DNA of 64,000 bases, from contig JAOASG010000015.1 of the NCBI GenBank assembly GCA_025210235.1, positions 42,151-106,150 of the forward strand, read 5' to 3'. The DNA comes from Vallitalea sp. (lineage in GTDB: Bacteria > Bacillota > Clostridia > Lachnospirales > Vallitaleaceae). Position numbers and translations under genes: made by a program. Shown piece after piece: positions 45,796 to 53,523 of this stretch. Numbering within the stretch: the first letter of the stretch is position 1; every line of letters starts with the position of its first letter. The notes beneath the pieces were generated by a model. That model saw only the letters and a list, made by a program, of their open reading frames with translations, was not told where the DNA came from and ran no database searches.

Positions 45796-47463
45796 CTAAG
45801 TATATATAATAGTTTTATTTCTTCCAAAGTTTTTAGCTTGATATAGAGCTTTATCAGAATTATTAAGTAAGGTATTTACACAATCATTATCATCATTAAA
45901 ATTAGTTAACATTGTCATACCAATACTTATAGTGAATTTAACTGCATTGTTATTAATATGTAAAGTATGTTTTTCTATTCTTTTTCTTAAATTTTCTGCA
46001 AAAGAATAAGCTTCATTTTTTGTATAACCTGTTAATAATATAGCAAATTCTTCGCCTCCAATTCTACCAAATATATCCTTATCTCCAAGATTTTCAGTAC
46101 ATAATTTTACAAACTCTTTTAAAACTTCATCACCTGTACAATGCCCATATGTATCATTTATCTTTTTGAAATAATCAATATCAAACATAAGAAAAGATAT
46201 AGATTCATGAGTTAATTTAGAATAAGCTATAAAGCCTTCAGCAGTTTTGATGAAATGTTGTCTATTATAAGCACCTGTTAGATAATCAGTAGTTGCCATT
46301 TTATATAAACTATTTTGTAATTTTTTTCTTTCAGTAATTTCTTCAGCTAGTCCAATAATTCTAACTATTTCGTTATTTTTGTTTTTTGCTGGAAAGGCTC
46401 TAGAATATATCCAACTAATTTTTCCGTTAGGTTTAATAATCCTAAATTCTGCTTTAGATACATTTCCGCTTTCCAATATATTTTTCATACATGTTGTTAC
46501 ATTAGCTAAATCATCAGGGTGTACAAAATTATAAAAATAACTTGAGCTGTTTTTAGGATTCCACTTTTCATTAAATATATGTTCATATGCTGAACTAATA
46601 TATATTATTTTATTATTAGGAATATCTTTTATCCAGAATATTTCATTTATATTTTCAACTAATTGTTTGAAATTCATTTCTGTTTCTTTTAATTGTCTTT
46701 GAATTTGTAATTTATCTGTTAGATCATGACCAGAACTTAATGTACCTATAATTTTTCCTCTTTTATCTTTGAGAACTGAATTAGACCACACCACAATGCG
46801 TTCCTCACCAGTTTTGGTTATTAGAGGTTGATTATATACTTCTTTGTTATCTTGGATGTTGCCTTTCATGAGCTGAATAAATATATTCTTGGCTTTTTCC
46901 TTACTATTTAGAGGTAATGCAACATCAAACCAATCTTTTCCTATTAAATATTTTTTATCATTAGCTAAAATAGATCCCAAAGAGTTATTAATAAAATTAA
47001 TTTTGCCACATTCATCAAGTACAACAAAATAATTAGATGAAACATCAATATATTTTTTGAATTGTTCAGATTCTAATAATTTTTTATCATAAATAAATTC
47101 AGAGATACATCTAATCGAAACAAAAAGATAAGATTTATTATTCATATGATGTTTTGTAAAAGAGATTTTAGCATCAAATTCTATTGAGTTATTTTTTTTA
47201 CATACAAATTTAAGTGATTTAGTACAATCATTTTTTATTGAATTTTGTATTTTATGCAATCTGACTACTGAGGACATGCCACGAGGTTGATATTCAGGAA
47301 ATAAAGTTAATACAAATTGCCCTATTAATTCTTGTTTAGATTTATAGTTAAATAAATGGATGGTTTTATTGTTACAGTCAACAATTTTCTTATCATGAAT
47401 AATAACAAGTGCATTGTTAGACAGGTCGAAAAATTTAGAATAAAGTTTAATAGGTTGATTCAT
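45796..47463 (-). CDS. PAS-domain diguanylate cyclase
   Basis: The 555-residue protein has three PAS/PAC modules (about residues 5-115, 125-250 and 260-380; the last ends with IIGLAEEITERKKLQ) and a C-terminal GGDEF domain (about 390-555) with LTGAYNRQHF, DIDYFKKINDTYGH and the active site GRIGGEEFAIL. The motif is intact, so it should make cyclic di-GMP. The inhibitory I-site RxxD before the active site is absent. No transmembrane helix is visible, so sensing is cytoplasmic. I choose the ATG at 47463, nine bases from AAAGGA; the longer frame to 47481 starts with TTG on that site. It is one of two minus-strand genes here. Confidence 0.9.
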   Translation of the reverse strand: MNQPIKLYSKFFDLSNNALVIIHDKKIVDCNNKTIHLFNYKSKQELIGQFVLTLFPEYQPRGMSSVVRLHKIQNSIKNDCTKSLKFVCKKNNSIEFDAKISFTKHHMNNKSYLFVSIRCISEFIYDKKLLESEQFKKYIDVSSNYFVVLDECGKINFINNSLGSILANDKKYLIGKDWFDVALPLNSKEKAKNIFIQLMKGNIQDNKEVYNQPLITKTGEERIVVWSNSVLKDKRGKIIGTLSSGHDLTDKLQIQRQLKETEMNFKQLVENINEIFWIKDIPNNKIIYISSAYEHIFNEKWNPKNSSSYFYNFVHPDDLANVTTCMKNILESGNVSKAEFRIIKPNGKISWIYSRAFPAKNKNNEIVRIIGLAEEITERKKLQNSLYKMATTDYLTGAYNRQHFIKTAEGFIAYSKLTHESISFLMFDIDYFKKINDTYGHCTGDEVLKEFVKLCTENLGDKDIFGRIGGEEFAILLTGYTKNEAYSFAENLRKRIEKHTLHINNNAVKFTISIGMTMLTNFNDDNDCVNTLLNNSDKALYQAKNFGRNKTIIYT

Positions 47464-47606
47464 GGCATGCATTCCTTTCAATAACTCAACTCGTTTTTCT
47501 TATAATTAATAAAAAGATTATAATTATATAAGACTTACTTACATTATATCCTACATATCGACTTTTAACAATTAATATATAGAAATTTCTCATATTTATC
47601 TTATAA

Positions 47607-47867
47607 TTATACACATCAAATCTAAGATTATACAATAGATTAAATGTATGTAGAGCACTTGGAGGTATTATTCCTCATGCTAATAACTTAATACCTAATG
47701 ATGTAAAAGATAAAATGAATGATCAAGGAGTTAATATTGAAAGTATAGATATAAATAAAATATTAACGGAACTAGAATCTGGAGAATTAGAAGATACAGT
47801 ATTAGTGGATGTAGAAACTTATGATGAAAAAGATGGAATTACTAAGGTTAAAATATACGTGGAATAG
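47607..47867 (+). pseudogene. 3' remnant of a gene (no start codon)
   Basis: A frame from the stop at 47604 to the stop at 47865-47867 encodes about 86 residues with good coding character, but the only in-frame ATG is internal at a poorly placed site without ribosome binding site. The residues include LGGIIPHANNLIPNDVKD, a NIESIDINKILTELESGELE helix and a closing VDVETYDEKDGITKVKIYVE. This resembles the C-terminal tail of SHOCT-like proteins found in Firmicutes, where a helix with 'LENGEL' precedes a '(V)DVExEDGxxVxIYVE' strand; I hold that lightly. The 5' part has been lost. It is flanked by the diguanylate cyclase promoter region and the FMN riboswitch. Confidence 0.6.
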
Positions 47868-47990
47868 AGTGAGGAGTAAATAGCTAAAACTTCTATTGAC
47901 ATTTAAAGCTGTTTTAAATATAATATATTTAAAGGATATATATAGTTTGTATGGCATGTATATTTTTTACAACAACTAAATATAGGAAAT

Positions 47991-48098
47991 TCTTCAGGGC
48001 AGGGTGTAATTCCCGACCGGCGGTTATAGTCCGCGAGCCAATTGGCTGACTTGGTGTAATTCCAAGACCGACAGTATAGTCTGGATGAGAGAAGATAT
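47991..48098 (+). promoter_or_regulatory. FMN riboswitch (RFN element)
   Basis: The conserved RFN blocks are present in order: CAGGGCAGGGTG, AATTCCCGACCGGCGGT, AGTCCGCGAGCC, TTGGTGTAATTCCAA, GACCGACAGT and AGTCTGGATGAGAGAAG. It binds FMN in nascent RNA. A hairpin with T-run follows at 48121-48157, making it a transcription-attenuation switch. The next gene is the riboflavin transporter ribU, which fits. Confidence 0.97.
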
Positions 48099-48120
48099 AA
48101 CGTATTATTATATTAATAAT

Positions 48121-48157
48121 AACACCTTGAAGATATTATCTTCTAAGGTGTTTTTTT
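48121..48157 (+). terminator. Attenuator terminator of the FMN riboswitch
   Basis: AACACCTT with GAAGAT, then ATCTTC with AAGGTGTT, followed by seven T. Part of the 5' side is near the riboswitch P1 3' strand (GAGAGAAGAT), so alternative pairing with it is possible. Confidence 0.85.
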
Positions 48158-48220
48158 AGTCCTTGGATATTGGGATTTGTTAAATGAATCACAATAATTA
48201 ATGAATTTCCTTTCATATAT

Positions 48221-48331
48221 GTAATTGCAAAACTCCATTCGGTTGATTTCTTAATACAATATGTTGGATTCATGTGTACAATAAAATATATATTGTATGT
48301 AAAGAATTGGAATCTTTAGTTTTAAAATTAC
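48221..48331 (-). repeat. MITE-like dispersed repeat, second full copy (reverse orientation)
   Basis: Exactly 111 bp, starting GTAATTGCAAAACT and ending AGTTTTAAAATTAC. Read in reverse complement it aligns along its whole length with 7323-7433; the first 47 bases differ at about four positions, the middle more. It lies inside the ribU leader, between the riboswitch terminator and the ribU start. Confidence 0.8.
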
Positions 48332-48381
48332 ATATTTAAGTAGTTAAAAAAAACTTTAAACTTAAGAAGGAGAAATGAATT

Positions 48382-48972
48382 ATGGAAAGAGTAGAAAAGT
48401 ATTTTAGTTCTAATAAAACAAACAACAGATTTAATACAATGTATTTAGTAAAAGTTTCTTTGCTATCTGCGATATCATACATTGTGTTTTTATTGGACTT
48501 TCCGTTGATGCCTTATTTTCCACCTTTTTTACAAATTGATTTTAGTGAAATAGTGGTAATCTTAGGTGGTATAACATTAGGACCACTAGCAGCGGTTACT
48601 ATTGAATTTTTAAAAGCTGTTCTCAGATTTATACTTATGAACTCAGGTACTGGTGGAATAGGTGAATTTGCAAATTTTATCGTTGGAATTGCTTACGTAT
48701 TACCGTTTTGCATTATTTATAGACGTAACAATCTTAAAAGGTTTATAATTGGAAGTTTACTAGCAATTGCTAGTATAACTATTGTAGGAGCACTAGTTAA
48801 TTATTTTATTAATATTCCTGTATATTCTAAGATTACAGATCATACTGTTAAAATGGATATGGTATTAACAATATATACGCCTTTTAATTTAATAAAAGGA
48901 ACTATAATTTCTATAGCTAATTATATTGTACTTAAAGCATTTACACCAGTTATTAATATATTAGCTAAATAG
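48382..48972 (+). CDS. ribU: Riboflavin ECF transporter S component RibU
   Basis: The 196-residue membrane protein has about six hydrophobic segments and the ECF S-component features: an early helix 1 with LLSAISYIVFLLDFPL, then IDFSEIVVILGGITLGPLAAV (about residues 53-73, typical of RibU) and GTGGIGEFANFIVG (about 93-106). It binds riboflavin and works with a shared energising EcfAA'T module, which is not in this window. Control by the FMN riboswitch 280 bp upstream strongly supports the substrate. GAAGGAG precedes the ATG. Confidence 0.93.
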   Translation: MERVEKYFSSNKTNNRFNTMYLVKVSLLSAISYIVFLLDFPLMPYFPPFLQIDFSEIVVILGGITLGPLAAVTIEFLKAVLRFILMNSGTGGIGEFANFIVGIAYVLPFCIIYRRNNLKRFIIGSLLAIASITIVGALVNYFINIPVYSKITDHTVKMDMVLTIYTPFNLIKGTIISIANYIVLKAFTPVINILAK

Positions 48973-48986
48973 TAATTAAACTTATT

Positions 48987-49035
48987 AACAGGTCATTAAA
49001 TAATACACTTAGTATTATTAATGACCTGTTTTTTG
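48987..49035 (+). terminator. Strong terminator after ribU
   Basis: AACAGGTCATTA and GTATTATTAATGACCTGTT form a stem of about 19 bp with one bulge and loop ACTTA-like, followed by six T. Confidence 0.92.
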
Positions 49036-49095
49036 TATTTAGTTAATTTAGTAAATAAGATAGGAGCATTTTCACTAGATAATTTCTCATAAAAG

Positions 49096-49104
49096 TGCTA
49101 TAAT
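49096..49104 (+). promoter_or_regulatory. Extended -10 promoter element of the YcxB-like gene
   Basis: TGCTATAAT with TATAAT at 49099-49104 lies 40 bases before the ATG. The -35 is weak. Confidence 0.5.
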
Positions 49105-49143
49105 ACCAATCAAAAGATAATCTTTAACATTGGAGGGTAATTT

Positions 49144-49668
49144 ATGTCAAAAGAAAAAGAAATTAATCTTAGTATAAAGATTAATGATAAAGATATGTTT
49201 TCATTTATGTTAGGTCATGTATATGGAAAATTTAGTAGTAAAATTACGTTAATATTTAGTATAATATGTTTAATTCTATTTCCTATATCTTTTTACTGGA
49301 AAGATATTTTTACTACCATAGTATTATTTTTTGGAGCATTTATTTATTTAGTTATATCACCTTTAATGCTTTTTTTACAATCAAAGAAACAGATAGCAAC
49401 TAACCCAGTATTTAAAGAACCTATTTTATATAAAGTTAATAATAAAGGATTTTATGTATCACAAGGAGAAGAATGGGTAGAATTTTTATGGGAAAATTTA
49501 TATAAAGTTATAGAAAAAAAGCAAAATATTTTATTCTATATAACTAGAGATCAAGCATTTATAATTCCTGTTAGATTCTTAGAAGATGAAAATAATCTAG
49601 ACACAATAAGACAGTATGTATTAGACAAAATGGATTCTGCTAGAAGCAAAGTCAAAAAATCTAATTAG
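49144..49668 (+). CDS. YcxB-like membrane protein
   Basis: The 174-residue protein has two adjacent transmembrane helices (about residues 32-52 and 57-77) and a C-terminal cytoplasmic beta-rich domain (about 90-165) with FYVSQGEEWVEFLWENLYKVIEK-type pattern (GEEWVEFLW) and FIIPVRFL. This layout is that of the YcxB family (C-terminal YcxB-like domain), widespread in Firmicutes, of unknown function. GGAGGGT is the ribosome binding site. It has its own promoter and a short hairpin afterwards. Confidence 0.75.
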   Translation: MSKEKEINLSIKINDKDMFSFMLGHVYGKFSSKITLIFSIICLILFPISFYWKDIFTTIVLFFGAFIYLVISPLMLFLQSKKQIATNPVFKEPILYKVNNKGFYVSQGEEWVEFLWENLYKVIEKKQNILFYITRDQAFIIPVRFLEDENNLDTIRQYVLDKMDSARSKVKKSN

Positions 49669-49679
49669 AGAAAAACTAA

Positions 49680-49727
49680 ATTCACATAATTTATGTGAAT
49701 AATTTAAATGCTTAGTTTTGTAATGAC
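49680..49727 (+). other. Hairpin plus possible repeat fragment after the YcxB-like gene
   Basis: ATTCACATAA/TTATGTGAAT (49680-49700) is a perfect 10-bp palindrome without a T-run. TTAGTTTTGTAATGAC (49712-49727) resembles the terminus of the dispersed repeat (TAGTTTTGCAATTAC) but is too short to be sure. Confidence 0.35.
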
Positions 49728-49805
49728 CTATAAAACATTAAAATAGATAGGTAATTATATGAATATAACAATTTCTTAATAATAGATTATGAAGGGAAGA
49801 TTTTA

Positions 49806-50225
49806 TTGATATATGAATCGTACTCATCAGAGGATACTAGAAAAATAGGAAATATGATTGGGGAGAAAGCAAAAAAAGGACAAATATATTGTTTAATTGG
49901 GGATTTAGGCGTAGGAAAAACAGTTTTTACAAAAGGTTTTGCCCAAGGATTAGGAATTAGTGAGCACATAACAAGTCCTACATTTATGATTGTAAATGAA
50001 TATCATAGTGGTAGATTGGTATTTAATCATTTTGATGTATATAGAATAGAAGACTCAGATGAAATGTATGAAATTGGATATGAAGAATATTTCTATGATG
50101 AAGGAGTTTGTTTAGTAGAGTGGGCTAACTTAATAGACGAGCTTATTCCTGATGGAGCAATATGGATAAAAATTGAAAAAGATTTAGAAAAAGGATTAGA
50201 TTATAGAAAAATATCTGTGGAGTAA
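49806..50225 (+). CDS. tsaE: tRNA threonylcarbamoyladenosine biosynthesis ATPase TsaE
   Basis: The 139-residue protein is full length, with Walker A LIGDLGVGKTVFTKG (about residues 30-44) and SPTFMIVNEYHSG (about 58-70), then HFDVYRI and LVEWANLI. TsaE is the ATPase of the TsaB-TsaD-TsaE complex that completes t6A37 in ANN-decoding tRNAs. Start is TTG 49806 behind GAAGGGAAG. tsaB follows after 25 bp and rimI overlaps tsaB, the standard order in Firmicutes. Confidence 0.95.
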   Translation: MIYESYSSEDTRKIGNMIGEKAKKGQIYCLIGDLGVGKTVFTKGFAQGLGISEHITSPTFMIVNEYHSGRLVFNHFDVYRIEDSDEMYEIGYEEYFYDEGVCLVEWANLIDELIPDGAIWIKIEKDLEKGLDYRKISVE

Positions 50226-50250
50226 TATTTCTTAACGGAGGAATTAATCA

Positions 50251-50964
50251 ATGAAAGTTTTAGCGATAGAAAGTTCAGCTATAGCTGCATCAATTGCAGT
50301 AGCAGAGGATAATAGATTAATATGTGAATATACAACTAATCATAAGAAAACGCATTCACAAACACTAATGCCAATGATAGAACAGGCTACAAATATGATT
50401 AACTTGGATTTAAAGGAGTTAGATATAATAGCTGTTGCTAATGGTCCAGGGTCTTTTACAGGATTAAGAATAGGGGTAGCGACGGCAAAAGGATTGGCTC
50501 ATGCTCTTAACATTCCTATTGTAGCCGTACCTACTTTAGATGCCTTAGCATATAATATAGGTCATACAGATAAACTAATTTGCCCTCTTATGGATGCAAG
50601 AAGAAATCAGGTATATACGGCTTTATATGAATATAACAATAATAATTTTACTAATATTTTACCAAGTACAGTTGTACCTAGAGAAGAAATATTTGAGAAA
50701 ATTAAAGAGCTTAGCAAAGAAGTAATATTTTTAGGTGATGGAGTTTTACCAAATATTGAAACTATAAAAACTACATTTAATAATGAAGAATATAATTTAG
50801 CAAGTTTAAATAATAATATACAAAGAGGAGCTTCCGTAGCGGCTCTAGGTATCCAATATGCAAAAGAAGGAAAGAGCGAAAGCTATATGAATTTTAAACC
50901 GATCTACTTGCGAAAATCACAAGCAGAAAGGGAATATGAAAGGAAACATAATAAATGTATCTAA
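50251..50964 (+). CDS. tsaB: tRNA threonylcarbamoyladenosine biosynthesis protein TsaB
   Basis: The 237-residue protein has the ASKHA-fold N-terminus VLAIESSAIAASIAVAE and the TsaB motif VANGPGSFTGLRIGVATAKGLAHA (in part, about residues 63-86), with PLMDARRNQVYTALY. It is the scaffold partner that dimerises with TsaD (encoded at 60354) and lacks its catalytic metal-binding His residues. GGAGG precedes the ATG; its end overlaps rimI by ten bases. Confidence 0.95.
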   Translation: MKVLAIESSAIAASIAVAEDNRLICEYTTNHKKTHSQTLMPMIEQATNMINLDLKELDIIAVANGPGSFTGLRIGVATAKGLAHALNIPIVAVPTLDALAYNIGHTDKLICPLMDARRNQVYTALYEYNNNNFTNILPSTVVPREEIFEKIKELSKEVIFLGDGVLPNIETIKTTFNNEEYNLASLNNNIQRGASVAALGIQYAKEGKSESYMNFKPIYLRKSQAEREYERKHNKCI

Positions 50965-51395
50965 TAAGAAGAATGATATTAGAAGATGTAGAGGAAGTAT
51001 ATGCTATAGAAAAAAATACTTTTTCACATCCATGGTCAAGAGATGCATTTACAAAAGAATTAACTACCAATAAACATTCTATATATATGGTAATAGAACA
51101 AAATAAACAAATTCTCGCTTATGGTGGACTATGGAATGTAACAGGAGAAGGTTATATTACTAATATTGCAGTAAAAAAAGATAACAGAGGATTTGGACTA
51201 GGGAGAAAAGTTACACAAGCTTTAATATCAGAAGGTAGAAAAGAAGGAGTTACTTCTTTTACTTTGGAAGTTAGAACAAGTAATAATGTTGCTATTAATT
51301 TATACAAAAAACTTGGATTTGAAATAGCAGGTATAAGAAAGAATTTTTATGATAGGCCTAAAGAAGATGCTTATATTATGTGGAAAAAACTTTAA
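50955..51395 (+). CDS. rimI: Ribosomal protein S18 alanine N-acetyltransferase
   Basis: The 146-residue GNAT enzyme has the RimI features HPWSRDAFTKEL near the N-terminus, the acetyl-CoA loop VKKDNRGFGLGRKVTQAL (about residues 73-90) and a C-terminal NVAINLYKKLGFEIAGIRKNF-like (NLYKKLGFE, YYxx-type) strand. It acetylates the N-terminus of ribosomal protein S18. GAAAGGAAA lies just before the ATG inside tsaB, indicating coupling. Confidence 0.93.
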   Translation: MYLIRRMILEDVEEVYAIEKNTFSHPWSRDAFTKELTTNKHSIYMVIEQNKQILAYGGLWNVTGEGYITNIAVKKDNRGFGLGRKVTQALISEGRKEGVTSFTLEVRTSNNVAINLYKKLGFEIAGIRKNFYDRPKEDAYIMWKKL

Positions 51396-51405
51396 CATAT
51401 TAAGA

Positions 51406-51454
51406 AAAGAAAGAGCAACCGAAACTATTAAAAGTTCAGTTGCTCTTTCTTTTT
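51406..51454 (+). terminator. Strong terminator after rimI
   Basis: AAAGAGCAAC and GTTGCTCTTT with an inner AACT/AGTT stem, then a T-run. Confidence 0.92.
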
Positions 51455-51614
51455 GAATTAATATATATTTTTGCTTTTTATAAAATTATAATGTATAAAC
51501 TTCAAGAAGAGTTAACGAAAATACTAATTAAAATCTAACTTATTGGTAAGTATTTAATCTTGTTACAATTAGGCATGTTATAATACTTTTAAGTAAAATA
51601 CAGGAGGAACGTAT

Positions 51615-53363
51615 ATGAAGAAATCAATATATATTATTTTAGCTTTTTTATTGGTAATGACAGGGTGTAATTCTAATGCTAATAAAAAATCTGAAGAATT
51701 ATTAAAACAAGAAATTAGAGATGAAATTAGAGCTGAAATGGAAGCAAAACATAAGGCGGAAGATAAAGAAAAGGCTGAGAAGGAAGATAAGAGAGAAGTA
51801 GTTGATATTAAAGATAAAGAGGCTGTCATTGATTTTATTTTTGAAAAGTTCAATGTAAGCGATAGTTACACTAAAGAAAATGGAATTAAAGAACTCACAT
51901 TTACATATGAGGATTTTAATGAAGATGGAAATGAGGATGTAGTTGTTTATTCACCAAACAAAGTTGGTTTTTATGAAGTTGCTTTTGTATCCGTCGCAAA
52001 AAGTGGATATGAATTAATTGATGGATTTGAAGGATATTCACAATATGACCAAAGTATTGCAAAGGAAGGTAATTTTATTATTTATAGGGGCTCAGGTGGG
52101 GGTACAGGAAAATATAAAAAGTTCTTAGAAATCTACAGATATGTTGATGGAAAAATTACATCTACAGGTACAACACTTGATATAGAGGGACATGATACTA
52201 AAGCTCATGATGATTATCCAAATGGTCAACCAATAAAGATATCAAGTGAACTGATTGACAAGTCATACAAACATGATAGAGCAGATGAAAAGTGGTTTGC
52301 TTTTGACTATACGTATATGGAAACAGATGATGAAGATAAATTACTGCTAAAGACATGTAATGAGTATCATTATAATAGTGAAACTAACTCATATGAAGTA
52401 TATGAACTAGAACCAAAGATAGTTGCAAAAGACCCGAAAAAAGAAGCTGTGGTATCTAATGACAAATATGAAATTGAAGATTTAATGAGTGTAGTAAAAC
52501 TAGAAGATTTTGTAATTAAAGAAGTATCATATATTAAAAAGAATACGTACTCTTTAAAATTAGAAGGTGAAATTTCTCTAAAGGGAAATATACAATATGA
52601 TGATATGTCTGAACAGTATTATTTCTATTCCGATGATCCTTTTTTGGATTATCCAATTAGAATTGAAGATGATATGAAGGATATAAGTAATTATATTGAG
52701 TATGCTTTTTTTGATAAGAAGTGGATTGAAAAATTACCTAAATCAGCCAGAGAATTATTAAAAGAAAAAGGAGTATTAGAAATTACTTGTACAATTAATA
52801 AGATAGAGTATAGTGGTCAGTGGGGATCTGGAAGAGGAACATCAGTTGAGTTTACTGATATAGAAGCTTTACCGAATAATACATCAGAGAAAAGTGAATT
52901 GGAAAAGAATTTGTCTAGGTTTACAAATGAAACACTGTTTTCTGTAGATGAAGAGAAGAATATAGATTATTCAAAATATCATTTAGTTATTATTCCTCAA
53001 CAGGAGAGTACTAATGATAATAAGTTAGGAAGTAGATCAGTAAAAGTTACAGATTCTGGCACTGAATTTCCAAGTAGATTTGCAGTTCTAGGGGAAGTGA
53101 TGTCATTAGAATTTATTTACCATGAAAATCCTTTGGTTGAAGGAAGTGAAACTCAAACGGTCAAACTTGATAAAGCTATTAAAGATGAGGTTATTACAGT
53201 TATGTCAAAAATGCCTTATGATCAATCTTATGTCGAAGTGAAAGGATTATATATGTATCAGTCAGCTATAGAACAGTTTTCATTTTCACTAGACAGTGTA
53301 AGAGATAATGAGTCTTATGAGATTTTAACTTTTGACGCAAAAGCTTCCAAAGGTGAATATTAG
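51615..53363 (+). CDS. Lipoprotein of unknown function with Ca-binding-like loop
   Basis: The 582-residue protein has a type II signal peptide with lipobox VMTGC (Cys at residue 18), so it is a membrane-anchored lipoprotein. A highly charged Lys/Glu coiled coil follows (about 22-66), then a beta-rich domain with DFNEDGNEDVVVY (about 100-112), an FG-GAP/EF-like calcium loop seen in VCBS-type repeats, and Gly-rich RGSGGGTGKYKK. The middle and C-terminal parts (about 290-582) are repetitive beta domains I do not recognise. AGGAGG precedes the ATG. No operon partners are evident; a strong hairpin follows. Function unknown. Confidence 0.75.
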   Translation: MKKSIYIILAFLLVMTGCNSNANKKSEELLKQEIRDEIRAEMEAKHKAEDKEKAEKEDKREVVDIKDKEAVIDFIFEKFNVSDSYTKENGIKELTFTYEDFNEDGNEDVVVYSPNKVGFYEVAFVSVAKSGYELIDGFEGYSQYDQSIAKEGNFIIYRGSGGGTGKYKKFLEIYRYVDGKITSTGTTLDIEGHDTKAHDDYPNGQPIKISSELIDKSYKHDRADEKWFAFDYTYMETDDEDKLLLKTCNEYHYNSETNSYEVYELEPKIVAKDPKKEAVVSNDKYEIEDLMSVVKLEDFVIKEVSYIKKNTYSLKLEGEISLKGNIQYDDMSEQYYFYSDDPFLDYPIRIEDDMKDISNYIEYAFFDKKWIEKLPKSARELLKEKGVLEITCTINKIEYSGQWGSGRGTSVEFTDIEALPNNTSEKSELEKNLSRFTNETLFSVDEEKNIDYSKYHLVIIPQQESTNDNKLGSRSVKVTDSGTEFPSRFAVLGEVMSLEFIYHENPLVEGSETQTVKLDKAIKDEVITVMSKMPYDQSYVEVKGLYMYQSAIEQFSFSLDSVRDNESYEILTFDAKASKGEY

Positions 53364-53372
53364 AAGTTTTTT

Positions 53373-53397
53373 ATGGGTGGTCATTTTGACCACCCAT
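53373..53397 (+). terminator. Hairpin after the lipoprotein gene
   Basis: ATGGGTGGTCA, loop TTT, TGACCACCCAT is a perfect 11-bp stem; the T-rich tract begins about ten bases later. Confidence 0.7.
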
Positions 53398-53523
53398 TCT
53401 GATATATTTTGTTTTTTAATAAAGAAAGTTCTTAGTATATATTATTAACAAGACACCTCCTAAATGTATAAGATAAAGTATATGAAACTTTAAAGGGCAA
53501 AGGGTATAGGGAGGAGCTGCTTA

